Shown: one piece after another, positions 1 through 11,056 of the stretch
Layout: every line of letters starts with the position of its first letter
Position numbering within the stretch: position 1 is the stretch's first letter
DNA from: Bactericera cockerelli
Lineage: Eukaryota; Arthropoda; Insecta; Hemiptera; Triozidae
NCBI GenBank assembly: GCA_024516035.1
Contig: CM044955.1
Span: forward strand, 47,942,891-48,006,890
Direction: 5' to 3'
Length of the DNA: 64,000 nucleotides
Notes under the pieces: model-generated
The model's database searches: none
Told to the model about the DNA's origin: nothing
Seen by the model: the letters and a program-made list of their open reading frames with translations, nothing else
Program-made: the position numbers and the translations under genes

Positions 1-195
1 CCAAATTTGAAATTTTAAAAATCGATTTTTTGTTGTTGAAAATTTTGTTTTTTTTTCTATTTCCAGCAACCAAGTTAACTTTAAGTTTAAATCATTTATT
101 GATTTGAAATTACCGGCCCAAGTAATCAATGAAAAATAATTCATACCTACACAGAAGTGGAGTTAAGATCAAGATAAAAGATTATGCGTATATTT
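1..195. other. AT-rich flank, no gene seen
   Basis: I see no coding signal, RNA gene or recognisable repeat before the first SINE. The sequence is AT-rich with short T runs. Confidence 0.5.
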
Positions 196-354
196 GAACC
201 ATCACATCAGTTAGCTGGGCAAACAAGCCCAAAACGCATTATTATGCGGTGAACATCCCAAATGAGAGGATAACATGTCATGTCCCGGCTGGGTTTTGAA
301 CCCGCGACCTCTGGATTACCAGACCGCCGCCTTTACCACTGAGCTACCGGGACA
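196..354 (-). mobile_element. SINE family A (tRNA-derived), minus strand
   Basis: The head at 281-354, read on the minus strand, has tRNA-like termini (TGTCCCGG and CCGGGACA), an A-box-like GTAGCTCAGTGG and a B-box-like GGTTCAAAACCC, so it looks like a Pol III promoter. The body to the left matches the better copy at 6503-6702, with the shared phrase 'acatcccaaatgagaggataac'-like spacing and an ATTATT-rich tail. The head folds as a pseudo-tRNA but carries a SINE body, so it is not counted as a tRNA gene. The tail boundary is approximate. Confidence 0.7.
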
Positions 355-1145
355 ATAAATACACTTTCCCCTTTTTGCCCTGGCTTTGAAATCTTGGCGA
401 TCTCTTCTGTCACCCTTCGCTGTGTTTCCTCCTCGCAAGGAATGTCGACTCTTATTATTTCGCGCACTCAGGACTTGAAGTTTGAGCCGATCTGACATGA
501 TGCTAAAGTTTATGGTTGTTGCTATCTTGTAGAACAACAACACAACATCCTTACCACAAGAGTTCTGACTTGCCAGATCAGATCAGGTTTTAATTATTAT
601 TTTCTCTGCAAAAAGAAGTCCGCTCCTATATACTTTTATGTACGTATTTTTTTATGTAACAAAGGTTATATATTTTTTGTTCTCATCAACACCTTCGTAT
701 ATTTCACAGCATCTTCGGCATCGAAGCATTTTTTATTTGGTTCTCACACTTCTGCCAGCTTGGAACAGAGAGAACTGTCCGAATACCTTTCGTCGGCTTG
801 CAATCCTCTCATTCTTCTCATTTTATTTAACCCTTTTCATAACTTTTTTTGAAAGGTGAAATGTTTAATGGCAGATAGAGATCTGGAACGTAGAGTTCTA
901 CAATAGAGGTATCCTATCCATCCTATTATTGCCAAAAATATACTAAAAATGAGTCACATCAATTCAGAAATTAGGTACCTATGCCGATTACGTATTATAG
1001 GTAGTTAATTTTCGTTGTGTTTATCATAAAATAATTGACACGAAAACATTACTTGGTACATAAACGAGGTCCGTGTTCTGATAAGATTTAAGGAAAAAAT
1101 CACACTGTGTTCCAAACAAGTAACTTAAAAAAATACAAGTTAAAG
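355..1145. other. No gene seen
   Basis: Short open frames here have no family signature or coding-like composition. I see nothing to annotate. Confidence 0.5.
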
Positions 1146-1290
1146 TTATCATATTTGTGTTAGTGTCACACTTTCTTGATATCACTACTACTCAAACTCC
1201 CTTTACTAATCCACGTTGAATCCGGGACTTGAACCACCGACCTCTAGGTTACAAGTCCGTCGCCTTATCGATCAAGCTAATGACGTCGGT
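1146..1290 (-). mobile_element. SINE family B (tRNA-derived), minus strand
   Basis: On the minus strand the head contains GGTGGTTCAAGTCCCGG (B-box) and a GACCTCAGT-like start. The body has the family phrases CGAGTTTGAGTAGT and TGACATCACGAAAGTG in diverged form. At least six more copies lie in this window (6052, 20058, 37649, 38070, 43183, 63627). A purine run of mostly A follows at 1291-1326. Confidence 0.75.
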
Positions 1291-1326
1291 AAAAAAAAGA
1301 AGAAGAAAAAAAAAAAAAAAAAAAAA

Positions 1327-3371
1327 CAACATAATAGGGTACATTAGAAGTCAAGAGTCTCAAGAAAACATTCCTACATTTCCTTGTGTGTGTGTCGAAC
1401 TACTCAATAAAAAATACTTGGGTATTCTTAAAGAAATATCAGACTCTTAAGGAATTCTTATTCAAGCTGACACCTGGGTTCCAGAACACCTGTGCTTTCC
1501 TCTTATTATTCCAAGGAGTGTCGATATGTCGGTCCTCAAGTTAACAAGCGAGTCCATCCAGACAGCACGTCTCGGACCAAACCCAATTGTTCAGGAGGTA
1601 GGGATCTAGTAATTATAAGGTACTTCAGTAGAGGACTAAATCCTGGAGCACAACATTGGTATACTTGAGAAGAAGGATTTACCAAACCTGTGGGTCTTAG
1701 GGCCGGAACATTGAAGATTAAATATCTAGGATTTGTAAATCCAAGCCGCTATCACTTAAGAGCTGATGCGCTGTGATTGGTTGCAATTTAATATACTTTA
1801 TGTGCACATTTAATATACTTTAAGCAACTAAAAATAAGGCCGTATCCATATCTCTTCCACACACGATATTTAAGAATTCCTTGGGATATGTTTTATTTTG
1901 GTACATGTATAAATTTTATTTGGGTACATGTACATTTGCCTGTTAAATTTTTCTTTAAATTCCCTCACTATAGGGACTAAACAACTAAACATAACTGGAC
2001 AAATTTAATAGGTATACTTTGATTAAGAACACATTATTTCCTTCCTTAGATAAACATTTCTCACGCCTACAACTTTATTATTTTCTCTAACAATTTTAGA
2101 TACATGCCATGTAGGACTGTTTGGTGTAGGTAGGTACTCGTTCCTCCCACTTCATCTTTCTCTCAATCCAATGTACAAGCGATGTACAAAACCAACGAAA
2201 TACCAGAAAGGAGTGTACAATCCAAAACCACAAAAAATCAGCAAAATACAATTTGGCTTGATTTTTTAGATTATTTGAGTGAACTTACCTACGCTCTTTA
2301 ATTATAGCCGAAGAATTTAGGATTGTGATATTTTTAGCGAAATAATTTCATGTTAGGATTAAAAAAAGGACTTTAACTGTCGCAATATCCTATACTCTTT
2401 CCTGTCTATTTACTGCCCTGGCTTGGACAATTAAAAATCCCAGTGAACATCCATGGCGTATGGCGTAAACACGACTCTCATGAGATGATTGATTAAAAAT
2501 TCAAAATTTGGGCGTTAGATTATGCATGCATATTTGGTTAGATGATATGTGGATACTCCTCTCATCTTGCTCTAGTGGCTTAAGTTAAGGATCAGTGGGG
2601 GATAGCCTTCTGTCCATGGTTCTTTTAAAGAACAATGAAGTTACCTACAGCTGGGAAATCAAAGTTAAATGCAAAAAAAATATCTATAATTTTACCAAAC
2701 AAATCGATGGATGTTTTAGCCTAGAAGTTCATCATTTAATAAAATTAAGCGTTGATTTGATAGGTAATCAACAGATCAATGTGACAATTGATACAGGAAC
2801 CAATATTCTTGTAAGATGACTGAAGTTTAGATAAATCAAGGGAGGTTCAAAATTAATGGATGACCATTGAATTTAAAACCCCTCGTGGTGCTGACTATTT
2901 TAGCCCCAATTTGGTTGAGGTTAATTTGTAAAATCTATCTTATGATATGACCTATATTGACCTCCTATAATGTTTAAAGGCCGAATTATAAAACAGGATT
3001 AAAGTTAAGATAAGCCAGACTGTACCTCAATTCGGGCTGAAAACATCAGCCACCCAGCAAGAAGCTGTCTGCAGCCACGTCATTCTCCAGTTGGTTAGAG
3101 CGATGTAAAGATTGTAAAGCCCTGCTACCAAAAGGCTTTCGGAAAAACATAAATTCCATGACGGCAGGCGGTACCACATCATGTCATCCTTCGCCACTGG
3201 TCCTATGTTTGGTGTAATGGGGTCTCGGATTTAAAAAAACCAAGACTCGACGCGTAGGCTTGTTGTGACTTTACGTGGGCAAATAATAGTTACATCTCTT
3301 GAAAGTAATTATGAACCACTCGTAACATAAAGTATCAATGCACTCGTCCCGCAGAGGTCGCCATGTCAATT
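1327..3371. other. No gene seen; weak repeat trace near 2980
   Basis: I find no supportable gene in this stretch. At 2980-3010 the phrase GGCCGAATTATAAAACAGG resembles the termini of the small element at 28385-28508, so part of 2975-3240 may be an old copy of that family. Confidence 0.4.
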
Positions 3372-3552
3372 TGCTTTAGTGGAAGGTAACCACCTCCAGG
3401 CGAGGTTAATGCTCAAAGCATTTTCTACCACCTAACCCTCAGAGTCTTATTATTATGTGGTCACAAACTCAAATTAATGAGGAAAAATTCATGCCCTGGG
3501 TGGGATTTGAACCAACAAATCCCTACGCTACCTGGATTAACAAATCTAGCGT
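3372..3552 (-). mobile_element. SINE family C (tRNA-derived), minus strand, partial
   Basis: The body contains AACCTCGCCTGG (reverse strand), a CCACCTAACCCTCAGAGTC segment and TTATTATTATGTGGTCAC. These are shared almost word for word with copies at 4405, 9706 and 12476. The head end decays after the B-box region (TTTGAACCAAC on this strand). Confidence 0.75.
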
Positions 3553-3831
3553 CTGGCTTATGTTTTATTATTTGCATGTTCTGCATCTTGTGGTGGGTAA
3601 TTGCACAAACGCCCGAAAATTGCCCGTATCCTCATACTTAAATGGCTTGCACATTCCGAGACTTGTTGATGGTTTCCGGACAAAGTTTTTTTTTCAGGAT
3701 TGCTCAGGTATTTGTGCTTTTCAACAGCCACCAAAAACAGCCATTATTAACAAACTAGAGTTATTAATAACTAACTAGGCTAGCAAAAATTGGCCTTTCA
3801 AAAACGGCGCCTCCTAATGAAAGACAGGTTC

Positions 3832-4099
3832 TTTTTTTTTTTTTTTTTAATTGGGGTTTAACGTCGCTTTCAACTGCCATGGTCATATCACGACGGGGGT
3901 TTTACCCTCCATTCGCAGGAAACTCACAAACCTGCTACTCACATTGACCTCACCCAGCCTGAGTGGGGCCGGGAAAAGCCAGCGTCACGAGAATTAGAAT
4001 TTGAATGGTCACCCATCCAAGTCTTAACCTCGCTGGATGTCGCTTAACTTCGGTGTTCTGAAGGGAACCGGTGTATTCAACATGCCATCGACGCTGGCT
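3832..4099 (-). mobile_element. 5S-rRNA-derived SINE (SINE3 type) with 12-bp TSD
   Basis: Read on the minus strand, the element opens with a 5S rRNA-like head (GCCAGCGTCGATGGC, then CACCGAAGTTAAGC and GACTTGGATGGGTGACC). This is the internal Pol III promoter region of 5S genes. A body with CTGGGTGAGGTCAATGTGAG and GAATGGAGGGTAAAACCCCC follows, then a poly-A tail (poly-T at 3832-3848 on the plus strand). Flanking copies of AAAGACAGGTTC at 3820-3831 and 4100-4111 are the target-site duplication. The copy looks complete. Confidence 0.92.
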
Positions 4100-4404
4100 A
4101 AAGACAGGTTCCATGAAACTATTCCATAAATTCAAGAAATTGAATAGTCTCAGACACCATGCGTGTGACCAATCATTAACTCACCACCAACCTAGATGTG
4201 GGTTAGATCTTTATTTCTGGTGCTGATAGCAAATTGACTTACCGGTTAAGATCAGAGCAGCTTAATTTAACATTTCGGAAGCATTCATAGTGTGTCAATA
4301 CTGATGATGATAGTAGAACTCGACTGCAAATTCAAAACTCCATCACAGATTCATAAATTCTCATTATAAAGCTATAAATATAATCAACATCTCATATGTA
4401 GGGT

Positions 4405-4620
4405 CTGTTGCACTGATAGTCAAATGGTTAACGCGCTGGTCTGGTAATCCAGATAGGGATTCGTTGGTTCGAATTTATTAACAGTATACATGAAAATTTC
4501 CTCATTTGAGTTCCTGACCGCATAATGATAAGACTCTGAGGGTTAGGTGGTAGAAATGATTTTAGGATAAACCTCGCCTGGTGGTTACCTTCCACTAAAA
4601 AGTTTTATTATTATTATTGG
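4405..4620 (+). mobile_element. SINE family C (tRNA-derived), plus strand, complete
   Basis: The tRNA-like head starts near TTGCACTGATAGTCAAATGG, with an anticodon-stem-like TCTGGTAATCCAGA and the B-box TTGGTTCGAATT. The body holds GACTCTGAGGGTTAGGTGGT and CCTCGCCTGGTGGTTACC. It ends in (ATT)n. This is the best oriented copy of the family in the window. Confidence 0.8.
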
Positions 4621-6051
4621 ATTTTCAAACTTTGAACTGAATCTGTTTTTAGTCAAAAGTGCCGTGAGGGATATTTTTGTCGTGAACTTATTGGACAGTG
4701 GACATTCAGACACGTTTGTTGTTGTTGCAAAACATGACTCTTATTTGATTTTATTTTTTTTGTTTTTTTTATTTTTTTATTTTTTTGTGGTTTTATTTAT
4801 ATTAAATGGTACAAGAAAAAATAAAAATACAATAATCTAAATTTGAAAAAGAAAGGAGGGGGATCGACTTAATCATTTTTACATCCAGGTACACTAAAAA
4901 TAATCTTGGCCCTCAATTGATTTTCCTGGCAAAAGCTAAGGTCTGGCCTGGTGTGGACTACACGACTACGTTACAATGTCTTCACATTTTCGGAAATTCC
5001 TTCTCTAAAATTTACATAACTTTGCTCTCATCATTACCTAAATATTACTTTTGGTGTAAACCACTTTCTGGCACCTTGAACCTGCACCACTTTCCAAGTG
5101 GTGTAAGATCATGGGTTGGATGGTAAAAGGTGTTAATACCCCAGGATGATAGAGATATCCTCAGGCAATAATACCGCCCTCTGTGATTTATGTAAATAAA
5201 TTTCAAAAAATAGTTTACTCTCTACTACAAAAATATCGAGTGCAGTCACTGATTACGTCCAACATCCTGTCCGGTGATCAATAACACTTATCAAATCAAC
5301 CGTGTGGGTTGTGGGTTCGATTACTCACGGAGGCATCAATTAAGTATCGATGCCTCGGGTGTCAAGAGAAATCGGAGAGAATTAATCAAACAGTAATTTG
5401 AATCGGATTTGATGACGTCACTCGGGTATTTAGCTGAAATCGATAAGAGGCAGGAGATGGAGTGAACTTTATTACTATGGCAGACCTGACGTTTCTTTGA
5501 TGAATGAATGATTTTTTCCTGAAAAGAAGCTAAAAAGATTGATAGGTTTGGTAGACCATGTTTCACATGAATATGATAAGTAGATCATTGATAGCACTGG
5601 TTTCTATGCCATCACTGCCATCGACGCTGGCTCAACACTTCATATTATTAATTTGAATCAATCTAGATTTAATTTATACAATCCTCTCGTTGGAAAGAAC
5701 TGTTTCGAAAGAGCTAACCCAGTTCATCTGAGACCACTTGCTTCTCCTCTCCACACATCTCTAATTCATTCTGAATAAATACATGCTAATTAATATCTGT
5801 TGTCGCGAACTTGTTCTCAGATTAGATTATGGATGAGCCTTCTGTACGCTGCTGGTGCAGTTTGTTTGCGCTCATGTATGTTTCTAATTTATGAGCTTGT
5901 GCTCCTTTATTACTGCTGCTAGGTTCTGACTTCCTCTTGTTCTATCCGACCAGAGGCTTTCCCTATCCTTAGCGAAGAAACCTGCGTTGGTGTAACATCG
6001 CGTGAGTGGCGTAGCAAAATATTCTAACTGTTTTCAGGGATAAAAAAGAAA
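4621..6051. other. No gene seen; isolated tRNA-like head near 5270-5325 and a 5S-SINE stub
   Basis: At about 5270-5325 there is a tRNA-like stretch with B-box GTGGGTTCGATTACT but no body that I can match. At 5602-5632 CTGCCATCGACGCTGGCT is the start of a 5S-derived SINE on the minus strand, with no body left. The rest shows no coding signal. Confidence 0.4.
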
Positions 6052-6162
6052 GTCACAATTACTCAAACTCGTTTTCCTAAATTTTTGCTGAACTTCGTCC
6101 TTGAACCACAGACCTCCAGGTTACAAAACCGCCGCCTTATCGATCAAGCTACTGAGGTCAAT
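6052..6162 (-). mobile_element. SINE family B, minus strand
   Basis: On the minus strand it shows the head TGACCTCAGTAGCTTGATCG and a B-box-like GTGGTTCAAGGAC. The start of the CGAGTTTGAGTAATTGTG body is present. It ends close to the family A copy that follows in the opposite orientation. Confidence 0.75.
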
Positions 6163-6243
6163 GTTTTCAGGGATTTCTTTTTTATTATTTTAATTTGGGT
6201 TGAATATGAGTAAAAAATAAAAGGATCCGAGCAATCCATCCAC

Positions 6244-6450
6244 TAACGATAGCTTACTGGTAAATGCGATGGACTTGTACTCCAGAGGTCGCAGGTTCGA
6301 AACCCAGCCGAGATTTGACAAGTTATCCACCATCGGGGAGTATAACTTTGATCACATAATAATACGTATTGGGCTCACTTTGTCCAGTAATCGAATTGAT
6401 CAGCGCTAATCGGGCAGTATAAATTAGTATAAATAAGGCGATATTATTAT
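6244..6450 (+). mobile_element. SINE family A, plus strand, diverged
   Basis: The head holds GATAGCTTACTGGTAAA (A-box-like) and GCAGGTTCGAAACCCAGCC (B-box). The body has ACATAATAATACGTATTGGG and ends GGCGATATTATTATT. Several small insertions separate it from the 6503 copy. Confidence 0.75.
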
Positions 6451-6502
6451 TACCTATTATTATCTCATGGACATGGTATCATTATATCTTTCACTTTCTG
6501 TC

Positions 6503-6702
6503 TGTCCCGGTAGCTCAGTGGTAAAAACGGCACTCTGTGAATCCAGAGGTTACAGAGGTCGCGGGTTCGAAACCCAGCCGGGACATGACAAGTTATCCTC
6601 CCATTTGGGATTTTACCACATAATAATACGTGTTGGGCTTACTGCTGGAATAATGGGACTTAATAGTCCTAATTGGGCAGTAAAAATAGAGCGATATTAT
6701 TC
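6503..6702 (+). mobile_element. SINE family A, plus strand, reference-quality copy
   Basis: The head runs from TGTCCCGGTAGCTCAGTGG to GGTTCGAAACCCAGCCGGGA, with acceptor-stem complementarity intact. A short duplication (CAGAGGTtaCAGAGGT) lengthens the anticodon arm, so it cannot be a functional tRNA. The body carries TTGGGCTTACTGCTGGAATA and TAGTCCTAATTGGGCAGT and ends GATATTATTC plus a T run. Confidence 0.85.
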
Positions 6703-7137
6703 TTTTTTTTTTAAATAACAAGATAACATATACAAAGGTTTTTTTTCCTAAGCTGAAGCTTCTAAGAATTATTATTATTCTCTCATACCCTAAGATCGGA
6801 GGAGATAGCACTTGGAACGTCCCAACTCCTAGACACCATCACCACTTAATGTAACGTCGTTTGTTTGTGTTTCCATTAGCTTTATAGTATTGACTGGTCT
6901 GGTCTCCAACCTACTCATCGCACATTTGCATAGGATACACGTTCTAATGAATGAACAAATCTGCATGTGAATGAATCTTAGAGCCAGGTGGCATGAGTCC
7001 ACTTTATCAAGACCACTTCCACCTTGCCTATCTGCTGTGACGTTTGCCTAATAAATTTCCATCATTGCCACCTACGTGCGAAAGTTGTTTACATTTGGAT
7101 TTCCCGTCTCTTATATCTGGTGCAGTAAGTACTTACG

Positions 7138-7260
7138 CTGAATGGCAGAGTGAGTTAGGGCGCTAGGCATTGCTCGCATGGTGACCTGGGTTCGATCCCC
7201 AGCGGGACAGGAGTAACACATTATAGGTAAACAGCGATCATAGATAGGTGATTCCGAGAC
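7138..7260 (+). mobile_element. SINE family D head (tRNA-derived), truncated
   Basis: GGCAGAGTGAGTTAGGGCGC (A-box) and GACCTGGGTTCGATCCCCAG (B-box) match the heads of the fuller family D copies at 22442, 38507 and 42635. The family body does not follow, so this copy is 3' truncated or an old tRNA pseudogene. Confidence 0.6.
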
Positions 7261-9705
7261 TTTTGACCTGACATTCAAATAGTCACTGTTCTTAAGTAAA
7301 AAGAAAATAATCCTGAAAAGACAAAGAGAAGGCAGCTGTGAACATGAGCTTTATAAAATTTATTACAACTGAACAATTCACACTTAAACACAGATACTTA
7401 ATCGAAGTACATAAAACGAAACATAAGATACTGATGGACACCGAGATGTATAAAATACCTGTTAAAATCCTAGAAACAGTCAAGAGATTCCTGCGAAGCA
7501 ACTGATGCATTGCAATGCATCCAAAAATGGTCAACACTGATGATGGTCATGCGGTCATGCCTCGTAAGCTAACCTTTATCCAATTTAAGTACCTCACGAA
7601 TCCTACCTATAATCATCCAGCGGTGGAACTTGTGAGAAAAAAAAACCTCAATCCCTATTTGTCCTGTAGCAAACTGTACGATCAACACCGTGAAAACATG
7701 GATGTCGCGGCGAACAACAATGCCCTATGTAGCGGTCGACTGAAAATTGTGAACAAGGCAGGTCGGATGCTAATTTGCAATTCAATTCAACAAACACACA
7801 CGGATTCAGGAATTTCTTTTTAACAAGCTCTTGAGGAGCTTAAGGATGAGGGAAAAGAAATGGAGGGCACCTTCAGAGAGCTTCCTGATCGAGGATTGTG
7901 GTTGTTTGGACTTTCTTTTAGCAAGATCAAGATACAATAGAAGATTTATAAACCCTAGGACAGTATTTTGGGTTAACATTGTAAGAATAGCTGTCAAACA
8001 ATTAATTCCAAGATAAATTGCTAAAATATGATAATTTGCTAAAACTAAAATTCGAAAAAGACCTACGTAACTATTTTCAGTGCTGGTATTTTTATATCAT
8101 TTAAAAACTTTAGAGTTCCAAGTATTTTGACAACCCGATCTTACACTTTATGTGTTTAAATTTGTTCTCTAAATTACCTACCTACTAGGTATTGATAATT
8201 CACTTTTAAATTGTGTAAAATAATCTTCTTTCAAAGAAACACAGATTTGCTAGTCAACAAACAAAGGGATTTTGTCACCAAAATACACCAGATCGAGGAA
8301 GAACCAAAGGTCCAATGTATAATCTGTTATTATATGGACGAGTTTGCCTCTGTAGAATCTCAAGTGCTCTTTTTTTCTTCAGTCCAAAGTTGTTTACACC
8401 GGTAGACAAAGATTTATCGAGCCACTTCTCGCCCGATCACATTGTTCTCATTTCACAATGTTAGATTGAACCGGTCAGATTCGAGTTTGGCGTGCAATTT
8501 ATTTCCACTGTATGAATTGTTTATTAGAGTTTCGCCTCCTTGGTCTCTTGTAGCAACAACACTTCAACACACGGACGTTTCTTCTCCCGGAGTGCTAAAA
8601 ATGGTGTTATTGATGAGCTTGTAGCCTCTCTGCCACTTATCTTGGTCCTGACATCCTCACCATGTAGGTATCATTTTTCTTTCAGCATGAAATTCCTAGC
8701 TCTCTTCTTCTACATCAATTACATAAGGTAACATCACTTTATTATACAAAGTACCTATCTAATATTTATTTAAGTATATGTAATTGTTATATTCCATGAA
8801 GTATAAGTTTAGACAACAGGAACGCATGGATCACGTTGGCAAATGTACAGCACGTCAAAAATTCTAACCATTTTTTCAACAAACGGAAATCCTAAACCAG
8901 AGAAAAACAGCATCAGAATACATCAAAGTCCTAACCTCACTTTACTTGGTTGTTAGATCACTTTACTTGGTAAATTTATAGTTTTCTAAAATAGCTACCG
9001 TCATGAAGTGGTCTAACCACCTCTACCTCTTCACAAGAAGGATGTGGGGTTGAATCCGAGGCTTCATTTTCGTTAAAAAAATCGCACAACTTCATCGGCT
9101 CGGTTTTAGAATTTCGTGCGTAGGATATTTTTTTTTGGTATAAATTACCTTCAATCATCACATGGTATTTTAAAGATAATAGCCCACTCAATATGCAAAT
9201 AACCCATTTGTTTGTCTTTCAAAATTGCACAGCAAATGCATCTCGTTATATTATAACAACAATTAGATCCTCTGCATAAACATATTTATGCACATTGTGC
9301 ACAACTGTGTGTACATCATAAACAAGATAGGTAGAGTTTCTAAATTAGTTGGACTTTTGTAATTATGTACTTGTGGGAAAATTCTAAGTAAATAGTAATT
9401 GGTGTTCTCAGGAAAACGTTTTTTGAATGGCGAGACTTTGAGTCAACAGGACCTATGCCTGTGACTGGCTGACTAGATATTTGAGCCACAGTCGCCTAAA
9501 CAGACGCGTCTGTTCTGCAACAAACAAATAAACAAGACGCATCCGTCGCCATAGCTTTTATTTGCGTCTCTTTAACTAAGGCTGGGTGAAGACGTTGGTA
9601 ATTTTCCGGTAAGTGGATGGTAAAAACACCACGTCGATGTTATGATCTTCGCAGTCGAGAGGGATGTTAATAACACCACCTAGATATTATGAACCCACAG
9701 CTACT
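7261..9705. other. No gene seen
   Basis: Two open frames (102 codons at 7515-7823, ~60 codons at 7831-8016) have no recognisable domain and lack splice or polyA context. A B-box-like GGGGTTGAATCC near 9052-9063 suggests an eroded SINE. Nothing else can be supported. Confidence 0.4.
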
Positions 9706-9890
9706 TACATAATAATAATAACACTCTTCAGCAGAACGTAACCATGCTAAAAGCATTTTCTACCACCTAACCCTCAGAGTCTTATTATTATGTTATCATA
9801 CACAAATTCAAATCAATGAAGAAAAATTCATGTACTGGGTGGAATTCGAACCAACGGATCCTTAGCTACCTGGATTAAAGGTACTCATAG
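9706..9890 (-). mobile_element. SINE family C, minus strand, partial
   Basis: It shares CCACCTAACCCTCAGAGTC and the GGATCCGTTGG region (minus strand) with the copies at 3372 and 12476. The tRNA-like head is cut after the TACCTGGATTA segment, just before the MITE at 9940. Confidence 0.75.
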
Positions 9891-9939
9891 ACTCTAGGAG
9901 TCAAATCATGCGTATAACAATAATAATTATGATAGGTAC

Positions 9940-10193
9940 CAGGCGTGGCCGGTGCTAAGAAGCTGTGGAACTGCAGCACCCCCAGAAACCTGCCAAAGAA
10001 AAATGCAGGTCCTCGTTCGTTCAGAATGAAAATCATCACACATATTTTTAGAATAATTAATGCATAATTAATATGATTGGCATAGTGAACAAACTAAAAC
10101 TCTTTAGATACTGAAAGAGCTACTCTATAAATCCCATTTTAGTTCGGTTTATGTGGAAGCACCCCCTAAGCATTTTCCCACCGACCGCGCCTG
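9940..10193 (+). mobile_element. hAT-type MITE, 254 bp, 8-bp TSD (empty-site copy)
   Basis: The terminal inverted repeats are CAGGCGTGGCCGGTG on the left and the reverse complement of CACCGACCGCGCCTG on the right. They are flanked by ATAGGTAC (9932-9939) and ATAGGTGC (10194-10201), an 8-bp TSD with one mismatch. The CAG start and 8-bp TSD fit the hAT superfamily. There is no coding capacity. A second, inverted copy at about 16757-19305 has been split by an RTE LINE, and this copy shows what that site looked like before. Confidence 0.85.
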
Positions 10194-10201
10194 ATAGGTG
10201 C

Positions 10202-10567
10202 CATATATAGTTTCCAGGACTCTTCTTCGGGAACCACGCAACCAGACGAAAAATATTTGCTTACGCTAATTTTTCTGTCTATGTATGTCATCAATGTCTG
10301 GCCCTACAAAGCCAATATTTGTATCGTGGTGTTTAATTAAGACCCACTTGTGGACTATGTTGGTATGAGGGCTAATTTTATAAGCGTCTATTTTATTTGT
10401 TGGTTTTGGTTGTACTGTTTCCCACATACCTACATGAGTACTTATGTATATAAAAACAGTACATAAGTACTTAGGTACATAGGAAAAAAAGATAACTATG
10501 ACAACAAAAAAAAACAAATAATTAAAAGTATGTATTATTATTATTTTTATACCTACCCATTTTTTTT
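10202..10567. other. No gene seen
   Basis: This AT-rich spacer has no recognisable gene or repeat. Confidence 0.45.
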
Positions 10568-10592
10568 TCTTCTTCTTCTTCTTCTTCTTCTT
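10568..10592 (+). repeat. (TTC)n microsatellite
   Basis: An uninterrupted TTC run about eight units long sits just outside the DIRS-like element. Confidence 0.9.
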
Positions 10593-10623
10593 ATCTTTTT
10601 GTGGCTCAGAATTTTAATGTCTT

Positions 10624-10800
10624 ATTTTGGGGTCTATGCTACAGCTTGACCCAACGAGATTACGCTTTGGTCTTTTGATCTAGTAACTGTGCAAACGCGC
10701 CTTAACTTTCTCCCTTTTCCGTAGATTTCCCCTCTTTTCTCCAACAGTGCTGCTCCTAGCGGAGGAGCTTTTGATTATGACTAGAAAGCTTCTGAACTGC
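10624..10800 (+). repeat. Left inverted terminal repeat of the DIRS-like element
   Basis: 10644-10800 is the reverse complement of 16430-16586 with only a couple of mismatches (for example an A/G difference in the ATCAAARGACC phrase). The outermost 31 bp, 10624-10654, are instead complementary to 16304-16334 in the internal complementary region. Confidence 0.85.
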
Positions 10801-11056
10801 AGTACTCTTTTGATCTTTGACCTAGTAACAACAATTTATTGTGCAAAATATTTTGTCTTTATATGGTGAAAGTTAATCAATTTGCGGTCCGTTTCCGAGC
10901 CGTGTCCATTTATTTTCAAGTGACATTTTGATAAGTTCCAGTCCGTCTTCGCGCCGTGTGTTATATTTCAGCGCTACAGAAATCAGGGTAAGATCTTTCC
11001 TGATTTTTCATCCTGGGCTCATGAGTTTTGAGTTCCTTGTGCCTTTGGTACCAGTC

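Noticed and set aside
6503..6580. tRNA genes (many A-box/B-box pairs, such as here, 7138 and 38507)
   Set aside because: The heads have duplicated or mismatched anticodon arms, lead into conserved SINE bodies, and recur as families.
7515..7823. 102-codon ORF as a gene
   Set aside because: No domain, no coding-like composition and no splice or polyA context.
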